Notes under the pieces: generated by a model
Databases searched by the model: none
What the model was told of the DNA's origin: nothing
The model's input: the letters and a program-made list of their open reading frames with translations, nothing else
Made by a program: the position numbers and the translations under genes
Shown: piece after piece, positions 46,020-56,900 of the stretch
Layout of the letters: every line of letters starts with the position of its first letter
How positions within the stretch are numbered: the stretch's first letter is position 1
Source: Pochonia chlamydosporia 170
Lineage: Eukaryota > Ascomycota > Sordariomycetes > Hypocreales > Clavicipitaceae
Direction of reading: 5' to 3'
DNA: 64,000 bases
NCBI RefSeq assembly: GCF_001653235.2
Contig: NC_035795.1
Span: 1,984,001 to 2,048,000 of the forward strand

Positions 46020-46772
46020 CCTTTATAGTATCTAAACCTATAGGTCTGCTTGTGTGTCGGCCTAGTCTATGGATATGTTACTACAGAGTACTCTTTCACA
46101 GCTCTTCTTCCACAGGTCGTACATCTACTAAGTTTCTTCTGGAGGGACGCTGAAATTAACCACAGGATAATACACTACCGCGGCTTTAATCACGCCCTTT
46201 AGACCAGGTAATTATAATGCGGAGAGTGCTAGGTTCCCCCCGGCGCTAAACCCCCTAATAGCAACGCGGGACTTGCTAATAGGGAGAGCATTATCCTCGA
46301 GTACTATGTTAATAGTAGCTGTAACATCGTACGTAGCTGTTGGAAACGGATATAGAGGAGCCTTTCGGTAGTTGAGGCTCACTACGAGCATGCCAGTTTA
46401 TCTGGCCTAGGAGGCGCAAAACTCATCGTCTTGTCGGGGTTCGCCAAAGGCAAAGCCACCGCCGTGAATGTTGAAATACAAAGGTAAAGGGCTTCCTGGC
46501 GTGTATTTTAGAGGGAAGAAGAAGCGACACTCTAGCATTAGTCAAGAGGAGTATCTCTTAACTAGCGTGTGCTTTGACCACGGTGGCGTATGGCAGAAAT
46601 GGCGTTGAGTACAAAAATATATTTTGGCCAAGAATTTAAATAGATAAAGAGTTGCGCCCCATTCTATACGTTTGGCGAGAGGCTCTTGTGTTTTGGGTTT
46701 CGGAGGTAATGGTTCCGCGGCATCATCATCATCATGGATGTTTGGAGTATTTGAAACAACAGAGGTTGTCAT
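46020..46772 (-). pseudogene. Alpha/beta hydrolase (HSL-type lipase/esterase) killed by nonsense changes
   Basis: From ATG 46772 (MTTSVVSNTPNIHDDDDAAE) one frame can be followed for about 230 codons with no frameshift but several stops. It reads KYTPGSPLPLYFNIHGGGFA (oxyanion HGGG motif), then CAS-stop-AR-stop-TGM, SLNYRKAPLYPFPTATYD, and GFSAGGNLALSAL-stop with the G-x-S-A-G-G nucleophile motif. AAVVYYPVVNFSVPPEE and further stops follow. Stops in place of likely Trp and Gln codons fit CpA-to-TpA changes, as made by repeat-induced point mutation. The C-terminal third with the Asp/His of the triad is not recognisable. Confidence 0.75.
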
Positions 46773-47451
46773 TGTTGTTATCAGATCGTGACACGAATAT
46801 TGTAAGTGAACCTACGTGCTCGACAGAAGCAGACTTTAGGTTTTGCGGATTGTTCACTCCAGGGTTGTACTTTATATCGTCTGGTTCCACCCCTACCTGT
46901 TACCTGTCGAATGAAAAGTGCGCAATGAGATGGTTCGTTAGGCTATGCCTCGGCTCATATTTGCCGAGCTGTGGTAAAGACAACTAGTGCAAATTTCAGG
47001 CACGACACGATATCGTGGCCAGGTACGTCACCTCGGTGTTGGGCTGTGCGAAAGAGAAAACAGTATCAACGCGTCTGATGCAAGTGAGATGCACCGGATA
47101 AAGGGTGCGCGGCTTATGAATCAATCCAGCCACTTAACGTGGATGCATAACGAGCTGGAGAGCATAACGAGTGGAACCAGTACAACAACCTGGACAAAAG
47201 AAACGGTAGCACAAATAGCAGGCTTCCCATATATTTGGGAGATCTGTCCAAGGTTAATGTAACCGCCATATAGCTTTATCTAGGCATAAAGTATAGCCCT
47301 GCTAGTCTTGAGAGAATCACCATGTCTAGGACACATGTGACAAGCTCGTCTGTTTCTGTAGGGGAGGACAAGTTGCGATGTAACAATACACACGACTAAC
47401 AACCCTGTGGGACGCCCCTGTCTGACTAGTGTCTATATATTCTAATGGCTC
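46773..47451. other. Intergenic, no supported gene
   Basis: This stretch lies upstream of the lipase relic and left of the solo LTR. Two open frames of about 90-110 codons give Cys-containing but unrecognisable translations. I see no repeat or RNA gene. Confidence 0.4.
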
Positions 47452-47696
47452 TGTGACGGGTTAGACCCTGAAGGAGACTCGGCCGAAGGCCTCGTTGCGT
47501 CGCCACGATATAGTTGATCGCGACCGTGGTTGCAATACCCATGTCTAATGGTTGCCTATACAACCAACATTATAGTTAGTGCACGTAGAGGATATTACAG
47601 GAGAGATCTAGGGGATCTCTCCTTTTATTTTGTTAATTCTTCCTCTTTGTAATAACATCGTTAGGTAGATTGAATAAGTCTTTCCAAACCCTTACA
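47452..47696 (+). mobile_element. Solo LTR with 5-bp target-site duplication
   Basis: A 245-bp element runs from TGTGACGGGTTAG to AAACCCTTACA, so its ends are TG...CA. It is flanked on both sides by GGCTC (47447-47451 and 47697-47701), the expected 5-bp target duplication of an LTR retrotransposon. No internal coding region remains, so it is a solo LTR left by LTR-LTR recombination. Confidence 0.75.
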
Positions 47697-47713
47697 GGCT
47701 CGCTTTACCCCCC

Positions 47714-47833
47714 ACATACGACCATAGCCGCTAGCTAAGCTCAGGATCCCGTCAGATCTCCGAGCGATAATCTGGTGAGCGCTGGATTAGTAGTTGGGTC
47801 GGTGACGACCAGCGAATACCTGGTGTTGTATGT
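47714..47833 (+). rRNA. 5S rRNA-like sequence, full length (variant or SINE head)
   Basis: Exactly 120 nt run from ACATACGACCATAG to TGTTGTATGT. The 3' half (TTAGTAGTTGGGTCGGTGAC, then GACCAGCGAATACCTGGTG) is close to common fungal 5S, including the internal promoter region. The 5' half is a divergent type. The terminal stem pairs ACATAC with GTATGT. Because a repeat body shared with five headless-type copies follows 53 bp later, it is more likely the intact head of a 5S-derived retroelement or a pseudogene than a working ribosomal gene, but that cannot be decided here. Confidence 0.6.
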
Positions 47834-48110
47834 CTTGGTTTTATTTTTTGCATTTTATCATTTTTGTTTGATGTAGCTGTCAAGCTCTTCTCCGAGATTT
47901 TAATGCCTCCAGATACAGAGAAGTGTGCTTCTATTTTTGGAGGATGTAGTGTTTATTTTTAGAGGACAGAGAACCGTGGGTTAGTGTGGCATAATTACGG
48001 TTTAGAACTATATTAAAATGCTGGCAGATCTAAAATAGGAGAAGACGCTAGCACCAGCCCTATACCTAGATTTTGCTGCCTTGTGCGATACAACTACTCC
48101 CCACTATTAT
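47714..48110 (+). repeat. 5S-headed dispersed repeat, copy 6 (complete 5S head)
   Basis: After the 120-nt 5S-like head and a T-rich linker, the sequence GTCAAGCTCTTCTCCGAGAT begins the body shared by the other copies, including ATGCCTCCAGATACAG and ATTTTTGGAGG. The other copies pass directly from 5S position about 40 (CCCGTC) to AAGCTCTTCTCC, as if everything between two GTCA words had been deleted. It begins 17 bp after the solo LTR. Confidence 0.7.
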
Positions 48111-48415
48111 AAGGCTCCTAATTATTTACTAGGTTATAGTGATTTTCTGGGACTAATTGGTAGGGTTTTTAGTCTAGCAATATAATATACAATAGCAGTA
48201 GATTAAAGTTTGCTTAAAGTGTAAGCGTTACTAGCTGTTCTCTCCCTAATAAAGATTAGTTCTTAATTCCACCTTAGGCAGCTGCTTGGCACCTTTCCTG
48301 CCTCTATCTACGTTTGCAGGGGCACTACCTAAGGGAAGCTCTGCTACCTCTTAGCCCTGGACCAATCGTCTCCACCAGGATGAAGTGATCATTCAGGAGG
48401 TGGTACACAAACGAG
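48111..48415. other. Spacer between repeat copy 6 and the MITE
   Basis: AT-rich to about 48,250, then mixed composition. It contains no recognised gene. It may belong to an older element into which the MITE inserted, since the sequence right of the MITE ends in an LTR-like CCATTACA near 48,900. Confidence 0.3.
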
Positions 48416-48842
48416 GAGGAAATAGACAAACTGAGGGGTGCCCATATGGCTGACCTAAGGGGTGCTCCACTTTTAGCTCTTTAGCTTACCTGAGGGGTGC
48501 TCCACTCTCTACAGCCACAGGTGAGTGGCGCGGCACCCACCCCTCAGATAAGATAATCTATAATGCATTAATTTAATAATATATTATACTCTATATCTCT
48601 AGAATAAGTCTTTATATATATTAATAGTAACTATATATAATAATAATAATAATAAGCCTAAGTTACTGAAAAGTACTAATATAGAGTATTATTATTCTAT
48701 TATAATATAAGTTTATTAATGCATTAATAAAGCATTTATAATGTATTAAATTCTAGAGCACCCCTCAGGTAAGCTAAAGAGCTAAAAGTGGAGCACCCCT
48801 TAGGTCAGCCATATGGGCACCCCTCAGTTTGTCTATTTCCTC
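48416..48842. mobile_element. MITE with perfect 87-bp terminal inverted repeats
   Basis: The left arm 48416-48502 and right arm 48756-48842 are exact reverse complements over 87 bp, starting GAGGAAATAGACAAACTGAG. Each arm contains two copies of GAGGGGTGC and one of AAGGGGTGCTCCA. The 253-bp centre is AT-rich, repeat-like and non-coding. The total length is 427 bp. No clear target-site duplication is seen, so the superfamily is open. It is a non-autonomous DNA element that could fold into a large hairpin. Confidence 0.85.
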
Positions 48843-48958
48843 TTTAGGTACTTCGTCCCTGGAAACCGGCGACAGTCGTTGACCGCAACAATATCTTAAC
48901 CATTACAGGAAGCTCACCCCAGTGGCTAGAAGCTCCTTACTCGGCATGTACACATAAC

Positions 48959-50057
48959 TCAAAGAGAGGAGCAAGTCAGATTTGCGTGAGCATAGTCAAA
49001 GGCATCCAGATAACCCAGCAGCTGGACCACAGCGGCGCATACCACCAGGATGTGAAAGATCGAATGTGATCCCCATAAATCGAATTTGCCAGGATATCGA
49101 CTTTCGGGAAACCTGGTCTTCAGAACCATATGTGTTAGGGTTAAGTTCTATCTTGCGTGCGAAATTGGGAGACTTACTGCATAAAATGAAGTCCCAGATA
49201 GAAGGCAGCCTGCTTTTGCCAGAGTATAGGGAAAAGCTTTTCTCATCATCTGCAACATGCCGAACACACTGAGTCCATGGATCAAGGGCGCAACACCGCA
49301 CAAGCCAGTCGCCACGAACATCAAGGCTCGGAAGAGACGATACTTTGAGCCCTGGAACTTGGGATGCATTGTCATGAAGATGGTCAACGTCCCGAAAACT
49401 CCAATCTATTAACCGAGGAAAGAAGAGTGTTAATATCAAGTATCAGGTCTGAGATGAGGAAAAATAACACTGTGTACTTGGAGATTAACTAACCATAGAC
49501 CAGTAGATATTGCGTGGAACAGGTTCACACCAGAAAACCATGTATATTCCCAAGACAAGGTCGCCCAGTATGAAGATCACTACACCCAGCATGTCCAATC
49601 GCAGGCACAAATGTTCTACGTGCTTGGAGTGGTTCATTAATGTGTGGTATGTCGCCGATAACGATAGGCACGTAACGGCCGCCAACATGAAGATGGAGAA
49701 AGCAATGAAATCGGCGCTAGTGACACCAGAGTATCTACTGGCAAGGTACTGCTGGATATACCACTCGCCGAGGAGGAAGAAAACGGCCGGGATAAGGTGG
49801 GAATAGATGTTAACGGACTCGTTGTGGATATATGACCAGCTGCAGAACGAAGCGTGAGCCGAGCCTGAGATAGGCCGATAGCCATGGAGAATCCACTGGT
49901 TGGATTCACGTCGAAACCACTCCGGCATCTCATCGAACGATAGAAGAACTGGGCGTCCTGCCTTGCCAGCGGTGTCATTGATGGATTCCATTCCCCGGCC
50001 TTTGTGCGCCTCTGGTAGCTGCGGGGGGGTGACTCGAAGACGGGGAGCGGATTCCAT
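48959..50057 (-). CDS. PAQR / haemolysin-III family membrane protein
   Basis: Exons 50057-49494, 49405-49178 and 49117-48959 give 316 residues. I start at ATG 50057 (MESAPRLRVTPPQ); the frame extends upstream only from a TTG. PAQR hallmarks are present in order: EWFRRESNQWILHGYRPISG, CSWSYIHNESVNIYSHLIPA, SLSATYHTLMNHSKHVEHLC, RLDMLGVVIFILGDLVLGIY and FPGKFDLWGSHSIFHILVVC in near-form (here YPGKFD). Histidines in SATYHT and in the SHSIFH segment are the usual metal ligands. Seven membrane segments are expected. Fungal relatives are the Izh proteins, linked to zinc and sterol/lipid homeostasis (family knowledge). It lies downstream of the PKS on the same strand, separated by 906 bp, and is probably not part of the biosynthetic pathway. 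Confidence 0.9.
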
Positions 50058-50963
50058 TTGCTGTCGTGCCTGATGGTAATGTAATGTGGGCAGGCCGGAC
50101 TTTGAGAGTAAGTGGAAATGCAAGATGAGGAGAGAGGTTTCCCTCTTGGTTCATTTCTTACGCTGTTGTTTTGTACGTGGCACAGGCCAAGCCCCCAGAG
50201 TACCACCGTACAGACATGGAGTCTGGTGGCTGACGGATGCGCACCGTCCATGTCACCTCAGTGCTTTCAAATGTTCCGTCCCTGCCTGCTGAATCTTGCT
50301 GGTGCTATCAAATGTAATGGCCGCCAATGACTTCAATGTTGTCCAAGTTTGCCTCTCTTATTCTCCTGCCACTTATTGCTATCAATATTATGTTACCGTC
50401 GAGAAGCTGTACTTCATTCACCGCATATGTTCTGTACCAAAAGAATGAGCATAAGACGGATGATGCCTGTTATCTGGTTTAGGAAGTTGAAGATTGCCTC
50501 CTGACTGACAGACGATTTAAAGAAGCGCTGAGGTATGTCGGTGGAGACAGGACTGCCTTTCTCGAAACGACTATTCTCGACTAGCATTGGAACACACACT
50601 TTCGAGGGCATACCTCGACGACCGGCGCGTCGAAGATGCAATAAAGATACTTGAGCGCAGGCTGTTTTGGAGGTCAACGATATACAGTCTGCCTTTCGAC
50701 ATAAAAGTCAAACGGGGGAAACAAAATCTTATGAGAGAGCCGACTATCCCTTCGTTTTAGTCCGTCGTTGTGAGATCATGAAAACATCGTCACTCGACTG
50801 GAAGACAATACTTAGATAACAACCGTGCATGTACAATTCTATATATCTTCTGCCACGACTTGCTGTATGTAAGTGCAAACTACCCAGAAAAACGACGGTT
50901 GCGAAGCTCTGCTCCAGTGCCGTACTTAAATACACAGCCCGCACAACTTTCCATCATCAAATT
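50058..50963. other. Intergenic between PAQR gene and PKS 3' end
   Basis: This 0.9-kb spacer should hold the PAQR promoter and the PKS terminator. Its open frames are short and unrecognisable. No RNA gene or repeat is seen. Confidence 0.5.
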
Positions 50964-53900
50964 TCATCGTCCAAAGTGCTCAAACGCCCTGTCCATCTTC
51001 TCACCAAGCAAATGCACAAAGTCAGGCGTAGGCAACTCCAAATGATCAGCCTCAACAGCCATACACAACAACTCATCGCGTCCCACAAACTTCTCCCAGC
51101 CATTGGGACCAAGGTCCGACTCAGTCTTGTGTATAAGACTCCATGCCACGGGGCCCAACTTGGGGTCCTCCATGAACCCCGGATAAGATTCAATGACTAA
51201 CCCACGATCCGCCAGAATCTGTCTAAAGCGAGGACTGTTGACACAACGGTCAATCATACCCTTTTGCGCCCAGATGAGAGCTACGCGTTTAGCCGGGGGA
51301 CTCTCTCCCTCTGACAAAGGGGGTGGATTATAGGCGGAAACGGACGCAAATAACGCCTTTAGATGTCGGTGTGTCTTGTCAGAAGACTCCCATACACCGC
51401 TATCGTCATTGCCGGAAATGGCGTCAAACATGGCCAAACCGACCTCGTCGTCGTACTTTTGCGCCTGTATTTGACGCGGCGGACACATGTCGATGAGGAG
51501 GAGGCTTTCAACAACATGACCAAGAGCGGATAGCTGGCGGGAAACATCGTAAGCAATCATGGCGCCTCCTGAAAATCCTCCCAGCCAGAATGGAACTCCT
51601 TGGGGTTGCCTCTTGACCAGTTCGTCTACAATGAGCTTCGCAATGCCCGGGATACCAACATCTGGTGTCAGCCTGCTCGGGCAGTGAAGGTACGGTGAGT
51701 CGACACCGTAAATGGTCATCTTGGTGTTGATGTGAGGAGGGAGATGAAGGTAAGTGGCTATTGAGCCTGTGCCATCAGCAATCAGATAAAATGGTGCTGG
51801 TGATGCTTGCTGGTCTTGAACGCGCTTGGGCGCACGACCATGTAGCAGTGTAAACCTGACGGCGGGCTCAGGGCCGTCTTCGATAGACACTGATTGCTGA
51901 GGCGGACTTATATTCCTCGCCAAAGTCGTGTTTGTGACGGCTTGAAGTGAAGTTGAACTTGGTGACGGCACATGTACAGCAGCTTCTTCCGTCATAGTGT
52001 CTTCAAGAAGGTCATACTCTTCGGTCAACTCAGCATCAGACTCAGAAGAAACAGGTGTCAGGATGTCAAATGCTCGTTTTATATCACCAATCGTAGGGTA
52101 CTCATGCAAAAACATGGGCGTCAGCTGCTCACCCGTCGCATTAGACACCTTGTTGGCAATCTCAATGGACATGATGGAATCAACACCAAGCTCGGCGACA
52201 ACAGTGTCATCAGTCAACTCAGATGCATCAAGACCCGTTTCCGACACAATCGTCTTGATCAAAACGTCAGAGAAACTCGGCGTATCGACAGAGTGTCTCG
52301 ATTCCTCCTTTCCAGGCTGCTTGACGGCTTCGGTGGTCGCGGGCACTTCCTTCTCCTGCTTGACCATGCCACGGCTTGTAGGCTTTGCCGCCCCCTCTGA
52401 GAGATTATGCTGTAGTAGGGCGTTGCTGATTCTGACAAAATTCAGATTGCAACACTGGGCCACAATCTTACCATCCGAGTCAAACACGAATACTTGACAG
52501 ATCTTTCTCCCCTCTTCTACCTGATGGGCACGAGCGTATGCAAAGTACGACTTTCCAGCCCTAAACTCCACCGTTTGCTCAAAGCTTTCAAAGCCAGAGT
52601 TTATGAAACATGTGCCAGGACTCCTCAAGGGGTTTGCGTTGACCACAAAGCCTGCAATGTGAACTACACCCTCACCCCAATAAGGAGAGGCTATAAACTT
52701 GGCTTCACCAGGATTGTCCTGGAGGACAACTTCCGCAACAGCTTCAGAAAAGTCATTCGAAATGTATGCCATCTTGGTACATTTGTAGAGCGGATCATAT
52801 TGGACGGTCGTTGCAAACAGAGAATAAAAGATGTCGTGCTTGAGCCAGTGGCCCTGACCATCCTCAGCGGACTTTATAATGCTGTCCATCCTGTCCTTGA
52901 CAAGGTAGGCAGTTCTATCCCAAGTGGCTTGGAGAGCCCTGACGTCCTTTTGCACTACTAGAGTACATGTTCCGAGCTCGACCATTGAAGAGTTTCGCCC
53001 AGAAGCGGAAGCTTTCCATGAGACGTGGATGTTGTTGCTGTCTTTGCTTTCCATGGTGATCGTGGTGAAGAGCTGTCCATCAGGGCCGACAAGGTTCTTG
53101 GTCAGTGGGCGATGCATCACTGGATGCCGAAGCCTCAGTTTTGTCACTGTTGCATCCTCACTTCTGCCTATGGACTCTAGGACATACGCCGCTGAAGCGA
53201 AGGCAGCCTCGCAGAAGCCACTGCCTGGACATATTGGTAGCTGTTCCATCCGGTGTCCTTCCATAACAGCTTGTAGATTCTCGTCTGTAAGTGAAGCACG
53301 GAATGTTATTTCCAGCTTTCCCGAATTAGAAGAAGACTCTTTAACAATGGTCTGCGCAAATGTTGAAATGATTTCTTGTTTGATGGCTTCGGTAGTTGAT
53401 GTAGTACCCTGGATAGCCTTGGCTTCTGAATAAGTAATCCAATAGTCCTTCGTATCCCATGCGTATGCTGGCAGAGTCACCACCTTCAAGGAATGCATGA
53501 AAGGTTTGTGGAGAGCGAGCCAGTCAATTGCAATACCCTGCGTGTACAGCATTGCCATGCACTTGTCAATTGACATCCAGTCGCGACGTGGACCGTCAAG
53601 CGTCGACAATATCTTAATGGTGGGAGAAGACGAACTTGAAGATGCTCGCACGAACTGAGTACAGACCTGGTTAGGCCCAATTTCAAGCCAGATGGGATCA
53701 TTGAACTTCTGCTTGATCGCATTCAAGCCGCCAATAAAGTCGACCGGTTGGCGAGTCTGCTGCGCCAAATAGACGCCGTTGATTATACCTTTCGTTTCAA
53801 TCATAGACCCTAACAACGTGGAGGCAACTGGAATCTTGGGTTCGGAAAAGGTGACACCATCTGCAAGAGTGCTGAATTCAGAAATGATGGAGTCCATCTG

Positions 53901-56900
53901 GAACGAGTGAAAGCCATACGGCACCGGAAGGAGTTTCGAAGCTTTTGGCACGCGACCTTGGAGATGGCTAATATCTTGAGCCTCGCCACTAATAACTGTA
54001 GCATTTGGACCATTGAAGCACGCTATACCGCAAGATGAGAACTCCTTGTTCGAATCCAGAAGCTCTTGTGTCTCCTTTGCAGACATGGCAACAGCCAGCA
54101 TGGTGAATCCATTTTCCTCGCACCTTTCCAAGAGCAGAGAAGCCCTGTGGCCAACAAGATACAGCATATCCGCTAGAGATAGTACTCCCGCAACGTGAAG
54201 AGCGGCATACTCACCAAGAGAATGGCCCATGACCGCGGAAGGCTGCACACCAGCCGCTTTCCAGAAAGCAGCAAGGCCGATCTCCAGAGTCAACACTGCC
54301 AGCTGCGTTTGTATCGTGGACTTGTTTGACATATCAATGTTCTTGTCGGTAATCAGGTCAATGAACGATGGAAAGCCGTGAATCTTGGCTACATGCCCGC
54401 AGAGATCGACGGTCTCACGAAATGAAGGGCTAGTCTGATACAGATCGCTTCCCATGCCGGCATAATGCGATCCTTGGCCAGAGAAAACAAAAATGATGGG
54501 AGTCTGCGGTGATGTGAGTGATGACGACTCTGAAACTTGAATCGAAGCCTCTACTCTGGCAATGAGTTCTTCGGTCGTGCTTGCAGTGTACGCCGACCTG
54601 ATGGGATGATGCATCCTTCTAGCGGTAGTAGTGTACGCAATATCAGCAAGTCGAGCAGTTGTATTTTCCCGAAGCCAGGTCAACAAGTTCTGCTTGTTGG
54701 CTTTATGTGCGGCTTGCGTCCGAGACGACATAGTTACAACATGACTAGAACGAATGTCGGTTGTGTCTTCCAACTTAGCCATGGGCGAATGCCTCCCATC
54801 CCAATCTTCAAGAAGCAAGCAAGCATTGCCACCAGCTGCATCAAAATTGTTGAGAAGAATGCGTCTTGGTTCACCAGACCTCGTCTTCTTGAACTCTTTC
54901 GGTTCAGCCGGTATCTCAACATTCAGTTCCGACAACGGCGGGAAGTTGGGGTTGAGGGCGTGTGGCATACCCGCCTGAGGAGGTACCGTGTCCGTCTTGA
55001 ACATCATGATGCATTTGAGGAGAGAAGCCATTCCGGCAGCTCCTTCACTGTGGCCGAAATTTGCTTTAACTGCCCCGACAGGAAGAGGTCCATCAGCTCG
55101 TCGTCTGTGTTTGAAGACGTTACCAACGGCACTCATCTCAGCAGGATCCCCGACAGGTGTTCCTGTTCCATGCATTTCCACGTAAGAGATATCGTCCGGA
55201 GAGACATTTGCGTTTCGCAAGACCTTGTGAAACAGTCTTTCCTGGGCACCAGGATCGGAGGACGTGATGGATGTAGAGTTTCCAGAGTGATTCCTTCCGG
55301 ATGATGCTATGACGGCGAGGATGTTGTCATTGTCCGCAACTGCGTCCTCAAGACGCTTAAGTACAACCGAGCCCACGAAATCGGCACGGCAATAGCCATC
55401 AGCATCATCTCGATAGGGTTTACAATTTCCAGTGTCTGATAAAACGCCAGACTTGCTGAGACAGGCGAACGAGTGAGGGTAGTTGAGGATATTACTAGCT
55501 CCCGCGACGGCCATGTCGATATCGTTGGAAAGTAAGCTCATGCAGGCTAGATGTATCGCTGCCGTCGTAGACGCGCACGCAGAATCTAGTGAATACGTAG
55601 GACCCTCCCATTTGAACTGCCATGCAAGCCGTCCAGAGCTAAACGCACGTTGGACTCCCTGGAGAGTGTAGGCATCGCAACCCAGTGTTGGATGACTTTG
55701 ATCGTGCCAGTCGTCGGTAACTTGGCCGTAGAACGCGGCGATTCTGTTTGAATCCGTCAATTTCGTCGGTCCGTCTGAATAGCCAGCCATTTCCAATGCT
55801 TCATAGCTGCTCATCAGGAAGTGTCGATGGCCGGGGTCCATGAGCATGGATTCCCGAGGCGAGATGTGGAAGAATCGAGCGTCAAAGTGGCCCGGCTTGT
55901 CCATAAAACAGCCGTACTTTGTAGTCATGGTGCACACTTTGTTTCCTTTCCCGTGTTCTTCGCAATAGAACTCGTCTATATCGAAGCGGTCTTTGGGTAC
56001 TTCGGTGCAAGTATCTTGCTTCTGCATGATCACGTCCCAAAACTCGTCAACATTGTCACTCCTCGGACCGCGCCCCGACATGCCAACAATGGCTATCCGA
56101 CCGGTCTTTTGCGGTGGTTCCGTCCCTTGGAATTGTGTCTGGAGATACGAGTGTGTTTCTAGAAGAGTCGCCTTGCGCCCCGGAGCTTTCAATGCAGTTG
56201 ACACGAAAGGACCGTGGCTAGTATTGTCCATCTGGATAACCTGGACTGAATCACACCCCCCGAGAGAAGCACTAAGCTTTGCCACAGCCTCTGGAATGTC
56301 CAGTGAAAGGGAGAGCACCTGTGAGCAGATGGCTCGCAACATGTCTCCCCAATTCTGATATGTGGCTTCAGGATCGTCCATTCCCCATAACCGGGGGTTT
56401 ATGTGACGAAGTGCTCGACTCATTAGTTGAGAGTTACCGACAATGTAGTCGAGATCTGCTTGCGTGATCGTCAATGTGTGTTGTAAAGCGTGGATATTCA
56501 GAGGGTTCTTTGTGGCAGTTGCAATGGCAGGGCATTGCTTGATACAGAGATCTAGAACTGATGGTGGCCCGATGATTGTACTCCATCCAGGTCCAGTAAC
56601 TCCAACTTGAGCCCTTTTTATTGCCGGAATTCGCATATTTTGCTGAAATTTATCGAGTCCCTTGCGGAGCTCATCTTTTGATACGCCTAAAATGGCCCAG
56701 CCCCAGACACCAGTGTTGTCCTCGATTGCTCTAGATCGAACTGACACCAACTTGCACAGTCTTACAAACAGGCGACCAATTTCGATTGAGGCCTCGCGCA
56801 ACGTCTCAAAGTCTTCGGCGACAAATCGGGGTGACAAGCTAATGAGGCCACCAGATATCCCCAGCCACTCTGTTTGCGATTCCGGACTCAGAATTTGCGG

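Noticed and set aside
47714..47833. A working 5S rRNA gene
   Set aside because: It cannot be confirmed: the 5' half diverges from common fungal 5S and the sequence forms the head of a repeat family. Kept only as 5S-like.
48959..50057. PAQR gene as a member of the PKS pathway
   Set aside because: The family acts in membrane and metal homeostasis, and no shared promoter links it to the PKS.
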